A stretch of 64,000 nt of DNA from Cladosporium sp. IMV 00045 (taxonomy: Eukaryota; Ascomycota; Dothideomycetes; Cladosporiales; Cladosporiaceae): the NCBI GenBank assembly GCA_001931905.2, contig MSJI02000172.1, positions 1-64,000 of the forward strand, written 5' to 3'. The position numbers and the translations under genes were made by a program. The notes beneath the pieces were generated by a model. It did not search any database, had not been told where the DNA came from, and saw nothing but the letters and a program-made list of their open reading frames with translations. Positions 13,001 through 21,943 of the stretch are shown here, piece by piece. The stretch's first letter is position 1; each line of letters opens with the position of its first letter.

Positions 13001-13923
13001 TAGCAACGTTCCTGCACGCCGTGTCCGAGCGAGCAGCGATTGATGGCCAACAAGCATACCTGGCAGATCAATTCTACAGAGCCATGGCCGGCACGACAGA
13101 GCTAGGCGATGCACAAGCGCCTTCACTACGGCACGTCATCCTCACCTCGATCTTCCCGCTGTACATCGAGAACGCGCTCGACGAGTCCTGCACATGGATC
13201 TTCGCCCTTCCTATGCTCGAAGCAAGCGCCAAGACGGTCGCCGACCTTCTTTACGACACAATACTCGACGACGAGAACAGCCTGACGGCCACTGTGGAAG
13301 TGATGAGCGCGCTCTTGGGCGCCGTGCAAGTCTCCATCGCCCAAGCCATCACAAGTGAAGAGAAGCTGAAACCCCCACACGTCCTCAAAACAGCAGCAGC
13401 AATGTTCGAACTCTGCCGCGCCTCTGTGGTCTTCGCACACCACATCCAGCGCACCAAGCGACCGACCCGCGTAACAGCCCAACTTCGCTCCTTGCAAACT
13501 CAAGCAAGCAAACTCGAAGATCTTCTCACGCAAAATCCCGAACAGGACGATTTCTTCTTCGACCCCCCCGCGCACGATCTCATGGATCTAGACGACGGCT
13601 TCGCCCCTTCCCCTCCGCAACCGACGACAAGATGGTCTGAAACGCAAGCTTTCAGCGCGAGACAGCTGCAGCAATCTATGGCGAACGACTGGCATTACGT
13701 CCATGCCAATGAGGGACTTCGGGCGAGGAGGGTTTTCGTTCGCAAGGGCAACAGTTCAAGGGAAGTCGTTGTGCACTTGGGGACGTATGAGGCGGAGAAA
13801 GGGGAGTTGTTAAAGGTTATCAAGGCTTTTGGGAGGGTTTGTGATGTGCAACACAGGAGGGGCGGGAGGAGGAGGAGATATGCTGGGAAGGGGGATTTGG
13901 GGTTGGGTGGGTTGGTGATTTAG
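7045..13923 (+). CDS. Mus7/MMS22 family DNA repair protein
   Basis: A single 2292-codon exon. The Mus7/MMS22 family acts with the Rtt101-type cullin ligase at stalled or damaged replication forks. The N terminus MKRWQTRGEVQDSDEEEL is the family's typical opening. Residues about 30-900 are low-complexity and probably disordered, rich in Ser, Pro, Arg and acidic clusters, with SDS(S)GSESESEST near 480 and basic patches suggesting nuclear localisation. The conserved globular part starts near residue 995 with GKRYATHFDIRHLPAGTYFH, then GSGDLAAAI, and runs helical to about 2150. The end has WHYVHANEGLRARRVFVRKG, also a family signature. Codons turn strongly G-rich in the last 80 codons. No frameshift. 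Family assignment rests on remembered motifs, not a search. Confidence 0.85.
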   Translation: MKRWQTRGEVQDSDEEELGLEDLSQSPEYPRKKVKIDGDDFATGQDADPAETGIHGLDGSPAAKEVDTASDIGGHVEEQQDLNGHNSVHLPDQEKDDEPAWTTPAIGNTYGRLQRKARSTKSDARDLIPVITENEQNAVNMEDVQATYEIPSSGSIPQNPVASPENVAPQIDIDDYTTPKANNTQADDILSRFSSPLSELSDPPESPPAFWDLPGSAHVQTHARDSPLAAISNDDIVEIDGHGVPALLLTQGARRSLRARQEKQLHPYMYDRAQYQQQCRDRGLRPVHLMEQSANETQDATADQDHTQPTSSAARPSSSSSSFSGFPSSGAQLEESLDTNAGHLQTSFQEDDLPDLDTLLQNREYKALARKRMRRLKSRKSTPKEIRTTQSKHLGTTEDIFAIPPSPPLSSRDSAPTTAKAPRGFRLPRGLSPMPPPTPQISSELRPARLVDRESQSDEDTPPRTSRRLTGVRSGIVVSSDSSSGSESESESTSENDQMALVRERRRIRGVLPASWLNIDRKAHPTQKPTSAENHDSRPSATQQAPQKGVARTVQKRSTVSLGSNLLEISDDGNSSGSNNATPTANQRTLPPQTEIPGFVDVQDDLADSDDMEVDWVDPMLAGGSHRRSSSKPRGKKKSRTDNTHERSMPDFSEERNGLRQMQRSKPSKQGRTTKARKPASKPSKRPPRLSILDAQNSPTPPGSTTPQFVRLASRQARREPRQGRHSPSGKLIHLATQQDTAQANSTLEEWRQGRITQRRLTHAHAGRKGPEGVGNPGQASPQTPVMNGTQRPRNLASSSVQQRLGLSASNREFGATQTISTLRRDAENGEPPAHRARPGEQHQQDTSTKQRSRRPLNARPPQVGARYRGAQLETPESAYLQETRTSAFQRRMQLLTETVTRRTATPAPGGLPMARFLPEPDGAFRTINARPPEHIQPRHDAAPQPAENNSNSVRLPHRPRKRRPQRIDVEARQYRQPSEPLPVAPMEQENDNAAVADPDEVLKGLGPPGKRYATHFDIRHLPAGTYFHQSTFIGSGDLAAAIAPDGRNMDEASGSIRIYVNSVMHEWTAWSEEVSTAMAEIPAAITTALQTSYDMAFSSWDEHVTAVSSNVDHMLRSTIRYLSSCLYFLDAIDRRACCQRIDQVIHDILETIDDTEQWTTGFQNLRRKMVQYALVLARQNQIIGNGLAPSESLRTSITDRIRRCASRLASCLVPGELDMLRSAYEEQRFASTREHGIRQDDSTIAGVTILYHCLRDHRNPRSLFWEVISKALGLGVPGSHNAADIDQKWYNIFTLLPCLDFDSTGMIQQNPNILPEADWSLPRQLVERCLELYPSTSTLRGTSINEYVRATLTRCSRLFNTWRWWRCEPLLSVVYDFFARRNMSLLHREEGKGSPEFLDNLTAVEDAHLEVGPDDRSFCIFLKMLAAALRTWREHNVYPDKKIGSIAWRIIPNHARIYRKDAEVKQTDLDALRNHFDLLCTLYFASPLTHRLRVDMLRNLVDHSSSHREACRISVRAWSRIASFQMSTDESADALEPFVGWFKDMTQTTIAQYRFARTEAEQQYNEAKAQGAIGLTDELLERTVSSNQRQIAATVVDLLAAFRRALTSASSLDSARFFLESCEPWKAFDSFDPSERRLMSVFNEALDLIKAAVDVQNKFSTTSHNHDSSEDSQDYGDFSLLQEFATGQTTSQNNSNVDLVELIQEACAQLLSNAFGSEVSPDDALLARSVDIWIQLATYMVSRGLRSWSNFVNDYNAGAWFQLRDTAQHRKFTPYVLAKILENDPEAFDSLKETFLAAWLKSLVERESTLKYQHLFTVALLNTRSDEPLLSNLPFSRATTATSYQITLQELRQGRLNLISTVLANMLQNYDRTLLNNPHALPELRRNYTNLLRQLMQTMKSNYQDLQLGNPADTADSSVQSAYVAFVQQVVTFLQQYTNDHICAIDKFFLDSSAFPLPATDPTYVVGRLRSNGPKLSETKTRKKVATFLHAVSERAAIDGQQAYLADQFYRAMAGTTELGDAQAPSLRHVILTSIFPLYIENALDESCTWIFALPMLEASAKTVADLLYDTILDDENSLTATVEVMSALLGAVQVSIAQAITSEEKLKPPHVLKTAAAMFELCRASVVFAHHIQRTKRPTRVTAQLRSLQTQASKLEDLLTQNPEQDDFFFDPPAHDLMDLDDGFAPSPPQPTTRWSETQAFSARQLQQSMANDWHYVHANEGLRARRVFVRKGNSSREVVVHLGTYEAEKGELLKVIKAFGRVCDVQHRRGGRRRRYAGKGDLGLGGLVI

Positions 13924-15495
13924 GTGGAGGGGAGGGGGGGTGTTTTTGTAATGTTGAATAATAACGTTCGTAGCGTTTGCATTGGGGTTTGCTTGATGAG
14001 ATTTGGCGTTTTTGGGAGGTATACATGTTCACATGACGGTTTGCATCGTTTGTTCTAGCATGGAGATAGGTACCAATGAAAAGGAAAAACAACAAAATGT
14101 CACGAAATGCATTCGAGCGGCAAAGCTCTCAAATTCATTAATCTGTTCTTATACGGTGTGGCATACGGGCGCGCTCTGGGGAGTATAAGTACAATACCCT
14201 CCACCACGAGCGGTACCTTGTCCATTACTATTCCAATCCCTACTTTGATCTCTGACATCTCACCTGTCCAAAAATGAAAACAAAAATAAGAAGTTTCCCT
14301 ACCTAGATGTTTTCAATCTCTAGTACAGCCCCAGACTAGGCAATCGTAAACCCATCACCCACCAAACCAAGCCACGTTCGAGCAAAACGCACGCAGCCCG
14401 CAAAGCATCCACACAAGCAACCGTGGCAGCATCCCAGTGAAGAGTAGTCGCAGTGAATGAGTTTAGCGCCAACGGGCAGTTCATCCGATGCAGACAGCTG
14501 CAGCTACCTGCATCTTGCCCCTCCCCTACCTCACGTTTTGCGTCTGTATCTTTTTTCGAGCTACCTCCGAACGGTTAGGTAGGGCTAAGAGGCGTTTGCG
14601 CGATCCATAGGGTAAGTTGTGGTTTGATGGGCGACGAGGAGCGAGGATCGCGAAGAAAACAAGGCTCGGAATGACTTGAACAGGGAAGCGTGAGGGCTCT
14701 TCCTAACTCCATCCGAGCGAACGTGGGGAGTGGAAGTGGCGGTATTACATGATGCAGTGTGTAGATCGTATCTTTTTTTGTCTGCTTCTGTGACATTAGC
14801 CGAGGAATGGCGAGTCATGCTTGGTGTGGTTTATTCTTGATTTGACCTATATGTTTCGATAAATCGATTTGATTAATACGTGTAGAGCTACATTGGATAT
14901 TCAGCCATGAACCCATGCCAACGGCGGTGCAAGATAGGCTTTTTACCTCGATCTTAACGACAGGAGTACCTCATCATAACGGAACGATTGCAAGAGCGTG
15001 CGGTTATTCCTCATCAGGTGAGGGGCTAGAAGGCCTAGATTCTAATCGAATGTCAGCAAGCGAGGATCACCAGAGACCCTCGTGGGGAATGATGACACGG
15101 ATGACGTCGGGAGGGATGCTGCAAAATTTCATCACAGGTGGGAGGTGTGTGATGTTTCGATGTTGGACTTTCCCAAAAGGAAGGAGCGATGGGTGAGCGA
15201 GTGTAAGTGAATTGGTAACATCTGTTATGAAACAGAGATGAGAGAAGGCGGTTGAAATAGACGAACTATGTATGATTGCTGGGTCTGTTTTATCCAGCCA
15301 CGCACATGTGTGCTATGCTGTCATCAGAACATGCATCATCGTGCTGCCGGAAGATAGCGAGCGGCATGACGAAAGACAGGATGGCTCGCATGAGCATGGG
15401 TACAAGCTACGGACGTATATGCTGTGCTATCGGTAGTCAGTATCAGGCACAAAAGACACGATTGACTTTGAGCTATCTGCCTGTTGCTGTATATG
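13924..15495. other. Gene-free region after the MMS22-like gene
   Basis: About 1.57 kb. A G-rich run follows the stop codon directly. Short ORFs on both strands show no motif, and no tRNA cloverleaf or repeat is apparent. Confidence 0.45.
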
Positions 15496-16512
15496 CTCAC
15501 GCTGATCGCCGCCTTGAGCTGTATCCTTTCGGCAACGACGTGTGCTGTAAGCAGCATCTCTCCTCGTCCTAGCGACATAAACGGCCTTCACCCACCGGTA
15601 GATACAGACATAAGAACGATTAGGTGATATAAAGGTGACAGTACGAGCACCAACATCCACCAGCCATACTCGTCTGGTCGACGAGTCTCCACCATCCACC
15701 GGTTCAGCCAGTTGCGCCTTTCCGAATCCCCCCACCATCCTGTCACTTCAACTCAGGTCCCTGCCAACGTGCGCGCAAACCTACTGCTCCTCCCCTCTGC
15801 CTTGCCTTGCCCTGCCCTATCCTTGTCTTCGTTCGGGCTGCCTCGCACCTAAGCGCAGCTATCTCTTGTTCTACCATTTACCGAGCTCCTCCTCTCTCGC
15901 CCTACTATCAATCGCCCTCCGACTCATCCACCGTCCGTTGCGAATTTTTGCGCAACATCCCCAACAGGCCTCCTTCAGCACTCCCCCTCCACCACCTACT
16001 CCTCAACACCGCCGTCGCCGCCTACGTCCGGAACCCCTCCCATCCCTCGACCACAGGCCACCCCCACTTCGGACCCGCCAAGCCCATTACTCTACCTCTT
16101 CATTCATCCAGTACCCAATTGTAGCAACCCCTCCGACTACTTTCTTTCTGGATACCTAAACCACTTTACCAGTCACTCACCACTTTCACCTACCTCGACT
16201 TCTTCAACCACGATACCCAACTCCCAGACTGACGGCTTTCGTCCCGACTCACCTCATACTCCCCACGCGACAACGGGTCCCATCTGACATCATCGGGCTC
16301 CAACCTCTTCTCTTCACATCACACAATTCGCCAACCGACCGCAGCAACACCCTACCAACCGCAGCCCTGCGCCCGCTGTAGGAATCGCCGCACTCGCAAA
16401 CGCAGCAGTCGAACAACTCTGCGCGCGCGCCACCACGAAGAAATTATCAGAACACACTCGACAGCAGAGGCAAAGACCACAAGAAAAAAAAAAACCTTCA
16501 TCACAACCAGCC
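15496..16512 (+). promoter_or_regulatory. Long pyrimidine-rich ATG-free leader/promoter of the YPD1 gene
   Basis: The plus strand has no ATG from 15496 to the YPD1 start at 16513, over 1 kb. A TATAAA box lies at 15628-15633; transcription starting about 30 bases on would give a leader of roughly 850 nt with no upstream start codon. The leader is C/T-rich with little G, and ends in an A-rich stretch just before the start codon. Frames here are open only because of composition. Confidence 0.6.
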
Positions 16513-17518
16513 ATGGCTCCCTCTACGCAGTCGGCGGATGTTAAGGTACAGCCTGCTCGTTCTTCTTCTCCCCACGACGTAGGTGCATATTTTCACAGAA
16601 AGATTTAAGAGCTGGAGCTAGCTGTGGAAGACATAATATAAGGGATTTGATGCGACCAAACTCGGCGCGTGAGAGAAGAAAGAAGAAAGGGTTCCGCGAG
16701 AGCGTGTGGTTACACACGACATGGTGCAGATATCCTCTCTTCGGGCTTTCGCGCGCGTCGGTTTTGCGCCTGTCTTCCGCGCAGAAGCTTTTCCGTCTGG
16801 AGTTTCTGATGTTTTTCATTCTTTTCGTCTTCCATTGATGCTTACACTTAGCCCGCTCCGCCCATCATGTGTTCTCAAACACTAGTACTTGAAGACATGA
16901 CTGACACTTTCAAACCTGCAGTCCGAAGATGGCTCCTCCGCTCCTTCCGGCCTTCCCGATTTCCAGGGCGACATCGACCCGGACACTTTCGAGCAGGTAT
17001 GCACACAAGCACTTCTCGCGGAATGCTGTTTCACTCGTGGCATATACTGACAAGAAATTCTTCCCTCCTCTCCAGATCCTTGAAATGGACGATGACGAAG
17101 AGGAGCGTGAGTTCTCCAAATCCATCGTCTACGACTTCTTCTCCCAAGCCGAGCAAACCTTCCAGAAAATGGACCAGAACCTGTAAGTGCCCCTTCCCTG
17201 CGATTCCCACCACCCTCCACCTTACCAACCCCACCCTTTGCTAACACCCCGTCCCTTCCCAGCGAATCCCGTGACCTCGCCCAACTCTCCTCCCTGGGCC
17301 ACTTCCTCAAAGGCTCGAGCGCGACGCTGGGCATGACGAAGGTGAAAGACAGCTGCGAGAAGATCCAGCACCTGGGCGCCAAGAAAACCGCCGACGGCAG
17401 CAAGGACGAGCCCGACGAGGACAAGTGCCTCGACAGCCTGAAGAAAATCATCAAGCAGGCCAAGGACGAGTTCGCCGAGGTCGAGCGCAGGCTCAGGCAG
17501 TTCTACGAGCCCGCTTAG
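16513..17518 (+). CDS. ypd1: Histidine-containing phosphotransfer protein YPD1
   Basis: Relays phosphate from hybrid histidine kinases to response regulators (Ssk1 and Skn7 types) in osmotic and oxidative stress signalling. Four exons, 16513-16545, 16922-16996, 17076-17182 and 17263-17518, give 156 residues. Residues 30-50 (FEQILEMDDDEEEREFSKSI) form the conserved first helix. His85 in LGHFLKGSSATLG is the phosphorylated residue, and Lys88 and Gly89 complete the HPt motif. The C-terminal helix contains FAEVERRLRQFY. Intron 1 is long for the window (376 bp) and follows codon 11; the others are 79 and 80 bp. All phases close. Identity is secure. Confidence 0.95.
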
Positions 17519-19525
17519 AGGCGGCGCGCGTGAGTGTTGCTACACCCTGCGGTTGCGGTCTCTCTCGCTCCTCTCGCCTCTTTTTGCTTCTTTTTCCATC
17601 TAGGGAATCGAACTTCTTTTTGTTCTAATGACGATGCAGCACGTGAGTTGCGCAAGGAGATACACGTCGGGACGAAGGGGGAGAGAAGCTGGAACGCAGG
17701 CTTGCTGCCAAGAAAAAAAAGTTACGCTGAGCTTTTGAGTGGGTTCGTCGTGCAGAGGAGTGTGTGTTGCCTTGTTCTGTCTCTACTACATACCCTTATA
17801 AGAGAATTTGAGCTGGCTAGTTGGGCCTGTTATTAGATGGTTGCTTTTTGTTTGAAGACATTATTGGAGCCTAGTCGTTGTTCTCGCTGTTCTGGAGTTG
17901 TCTGAAAATGATGATTGAAGGGGAAGGGGAGAGTGGGAACTTGACACACATCTCTTCTATACGTTGTTCGCTCCTGCGGGGAGATTGAGAGGGAGGAAGG
18001 GTTAATAGTATGCTTTATTTCATGACCTATATTAAAAAAAGTAAAGATATGATGGACAGCCCAGAGAGTGTTTATCCTTCTATCCGAAATTCAAATGATG
18101 ACTTGGGAGAAGCAAAAATGCTGCATTGATTTCGTTCAATCTTTATTGTATTTGGAAACATGCACGCTGTTTTCAACGTTATATCTGGTGCTTCTCTCAC
18201 TATATCCTTGAACTAAAAATTCTCACGGCTAAGCTCTTTTTAGATCATATCTTTAATAAATCCTGTTGCCTAGAGAGTAGGGCTTAGATCTAATAGTATC
18301 GTTTCTAGTAACCTACTCATGCTTGAAGACCGCAATCTGAGGGTATGCTCACCGTATCATGTTTCCAAAGATAGGTAACTAGAGTATGGTTTGTGATAGA
18401 TTGTCTATCGACATTTCGCGAGAACTGATGTTCTTCCATTTGCTTGCATAAGTTCTGGATGCAACATCTAGCATTTAGGATCAAGGAGTGAGGAATCAAG
18501 ACCTCACCGGAAACGCCTCGTTCCAGCGATCTGATTGGAGGATGAATGATTGCGGATTCGCCGCTTCACCTCACCACACATTGGCGAGGCCTACCATCGA
18601 ATGCATTTTCGTGGCGTTCAGTCGCCTTCTCGCCGATGATGCCAGCTTTCAATTGATGCATTGCGGCGATCTAGACTACCAAGGCATCTTTTGAGTGATC
18701 GAGGCGCGGAGCTCTTCATCCCCAGCAACGACCGCGAACAGAAGCCTACACGCAAACCGGAGGGCGTCTGAGCAGAAACAAGGCCTTTATTTCGTACCTA
18801 GCGAAGAACTCTCGCCAGCCTTGCGGCAGCTCATGAGAGAGACGCCTGACCGCAGGGCAGTGTATAGGTGGGTTGTGCCGTCTTCAGCTGGCGCCTTGCA
18901 GACGCCTTGCAGGCATTGCCGCGACCCAGCCTTGTTTGTCAAGGTGCCTTCGCCATCAAGGAATCTTTGTTCACAGAATTGTACTGCCAGTCCGATGCAA
19001 GCCCATTATAACTCACTTGTGGGATTCGTAAGTTCTGGTAAGGGACATCATTTTGTCTCGTAAGTGAATGTTCTCGCTCACCCTTCATGCAAGCCCGACT
19101 TGAAGTGCACCCAAGCTGACAACCCTAACCATCTTTTTGAAGATGCTGAAGAAGGGTGCTGTCCGATTGGACGCTTCTACACCACTCAGTGCTCTGCTCA
19201 GCCGGGTTGCTCCAGCAAGTCAATTGACTATTATTTAATATAGTAGCGTGATGCATCCCGAGATGCGACAAGGCTGGGAAGCTGCACAGGCAAGGCTGCG
19301 AGGCTGCAGGCTCAGAAACCAAGCCCTCGCCTCGAGCGGTCTCATAAGCGTCACGAGCGGCACTGACAATTAATCGTCTCATCCTAATCTTGCGACCCAA
19401 ACCCCGTTCTTCCAGACCAGGCTCGCGACAAGGAATCGCGACTGCCATCTTTCACGGTGTCTGGCGGAGAATCGCCGTCTGCCAGGGCCTCCTCCGACCA
19501 GGCGTCGACAGCAGGCGATATCGAA
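17519..19525. other. Gene-free, partly AT-rich region
   Basis: About 2 kb. The 3' flank of YPD1 is T-rich. From about 18140 to 18480 the sequence becomes AT-rich with many TA steps, resembling an old mutated repeat, but I cannot assign a family. A 122-codon frame at 18695-19063 has no recognisable motif and is not called. Confidence 0.4.
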
Positions 19526-21493
19526 ATGCTGCCTCTGGCTCCCGCGCCCAGAACCCCGAACGGAAGCAATGAGATATACAGCAACGAAGCGATCTCTATA
19601 ATCGGCACTTCAGTCTCGACTGCTGCTTTGGAAGTACCTGACGGCCATCCTCCAGAGCAAGAGGCTGTGTCAGTGCTTGAGCCACTTCATGCGGCACCAA
19701 ACAACCGGCCTTCCGCACACAACAGGCTCGTACTAGACACCTGGATATGCGAGTCCATTGCGCTCGTCTTCAGCATTGGTTGCGTAGTCGCCATAGCCTT
19801 CACTGTTGGAAGCTTCGAAGGCGAACGTATCCCGGAACTGCCCTCAGGCGTCACGCTCAACGCAATAATCTCCCTTCTCTCGACCGCTGCCCGAGCTGCC
19901 CTCATCTTCGTGGTCAGTGCGGCGATTGGGCAGCTGAAATGGTGCTGGTTTTTGCGGCCTGGCAGACGCCTGCAGGATCTCCAAACTATGGACGAGGCGA
20001 GCAAAGGCCCCCTCGGTGCTTTCTGGATTCTGGTTTCGTGGACTGGCGGCTCTTTGGCAACCTTGGGCGCCTTCATCACCATTTGTACGATCGCGTTTTG
20101 ACCATTCTTTCAGCAACTGGTTGATTATCCGACTCGCGATGTCGAGCAAGCAAACTTGACAGCATTTGCCTCAAGAAACGCAAATTACACCACGTATGAC
20201 GTCCGAAAATTGAGTGGCGTGGTGACCGCAGGTCTTGTCTTCGGATCTGAGGGTCTGGACCGGGGACCCACGTGCCCTACAGCTTCGTGTTCCTGGGACT
20301 CTTACAAGTCTGTTGGTTGGTGTAGCAAGTGCAAGCCAATCAACAGCTATCTACGTGACCCGGACTGCACTGTGAAATCACGGCTTGACCAGCGAGCATG
20401 GGGTCAACCATTTTGCGACCTCTGGGTGCAATCAAGTGATCGACCGGACCAACGGGACAATCCGAATATCCAGCCGCTTATGGATTTGACGAGATTGCCA
20501 AACGCAGACCACGGTGTCGCATATGAACTAAAAGTCTTACGGGAGTTCATATATCCAACTAACAGTATTGAAGACTTCGTCGCCGCCGATAATTTGGTGA
20601 TTCCACACCCATTCCTCACATTCAGGCACGTGATCTTTAATCATGACGAAGATATCTTTCAGAATCGAACACTCAGCGATCAGAATCCACTCCGTCTCGA
20701 TCAATTCAGCGAATGCATTTTGACGTTCTGCGAGAGAGAGTATACCCCCAAGACAACGAATGGCGTCACCACTTCGAACCTGACGTCCACTGACTATGGA
20801 AATTTCTCCTCGCAAGTTCCCACGCCACTGAAACAATTACCCTCTAAGTGGTGCTGGCGTCCGGAGGGTGCACCGGGAGACCTGCAAATGACGAGTTTCG
20901 ACGAGGGTATCACCTACCAAGACGAAAGCCAGCGAGCGTTCTGTCCACCCAATGCACTGAGATACGCGGATGCCGTTAGTGAAACTGTTGCAATGCATCA
21001 TAGTATCTTTTGGTATTTCAACCAGACATATGCAAGTAAGAACACAACAGAATTTTTCGATCGAACTGAGCATTTGACACCCGCCGGGTGGTCGCCTGCA
21101 AGTATCAGCTTGGTTTTCGAAAACATTGCAGCTGCTTTGACCAGCTATGGATTGAGCACGAGCAATCTCACAGTCCCTGGCAAAGCCTTTTACCGCAACC
21201 CTACGTTCGGGTTCGATGGCAGTGGATCGCTCTACCGGCCTTCCTGGAACTGGCTAGCCTTGTTCTCTTCCTTTCTACAGTCGTTTACAGTCGCCGCATT
21301 GGCGTGCCGATATGGAAGTCCTCACTCTTGGCAGTTTGCTATCACGACATCAAAGAGCTGCGCGAAACGGAAAGACTCTCTTCTGAGTGACATAGACAAG
21401 GCTTACAGCTCGACGTCTGTTCAATTCTTTAGGGATCAGGACGAGCCAGGCTTCTTGCTTCGAAGGGTTTCCCTAAAACGACACGAAGATTGA
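19526..21493 (+). pseudogene. DUF3176-type multi-pass membrane protein, in-frame stop and frameshift
   Basis: One frame runs from the first ATG at 19526 to the stop at 21491-21493 with a single internal TGA at 20099-20101. Before it lie the family's N-terminal membrane segments: WICESIALVFSIGCVVAIAF, the ISLLSTAARAALIFVVSAAI stretch and GPLGAFWILVSWTGG. Directly after the TGA the same frame continues as PFFQQLVDYPTRDVEQANLT, where relatives usually read DPFFQQLV, so the stop replaces the expected Asp. The lumenal domain (TCPTASCSWDSY, SVGWCSKC) is intact. Near 21205 the family-like C terminus jumps frame: WIALPAFLELASLVLFLSTV and GVPIWKSSLLAVCYH are read one frame over, up to a TGA at 21388-21390. 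Function of the family is unknown. Readthrough or assembly error remain alternatives. Confidence 0.75.
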
Positions 21494-21943
21494 TGTGCGC
21501 GGTATTGCGTGCGATGGGCAAAATGTCGTTGTTGGGTGTTTTGTAATAGCCAAGCTCAGCCGTAGCAACCTCTCCTATCTAATAAGGCTTATGAATATTT
21601 AGGCTGTCAAGGCAATACTGAAAGATGCAGATCTTTCAATGGCAGGCATTGTGCGAGTATCACCTATGCCTCTTCCTTGTTTCCCATGCGAAGTAAAGCG
21701 CTGGCCAAACAGACGCATTTCAAGCGGTCAGCTACCTATCGAGGTTCAATTCAACATGATCGGATATGTCGTGCAGTACCTCGCATTTGCCGCCGAGACT
21801 ATCTCCTATGGTCACACATGACTGTAACATACTTTGTGTATGCATGACACGGCGGCACAGGACTGCAGGCACGAGCCCCTCGGAGCAGGCCTAGGAACCG
21901 ACTCCTTCGGAATTTTCTCCGAGCCCGCTTCCACGCAATTCCC
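21494..21943. other. Intergenic region before the Zn2Cys6 gene
   Basis: About 450 bases holding the 3' flank of the decayed gene and the promoter of the next. No named site or gene is seen. Confidence 0.45.

Noticed and set aside
15635..16159. Plus-strand frame of 174 codons upstream of YPD1
   Set aside because: It contains no ATG and is open only because the stretch is poor in A and G. It is better read as leader.
18695..19063. 122-codon plus-strand frame
   Set aside because: No recognisable domain, and it sits in a region with signs of decay.
20072..20111. A 29-bp GT...AG interval that would remove the in-frame TGA of the DUF3176 gene
   Set aside because: It begins GTACGA and ends TTTCAG, but 29 bp is well below the usual minimum fungal intron length, and removal would delete conserved residues.
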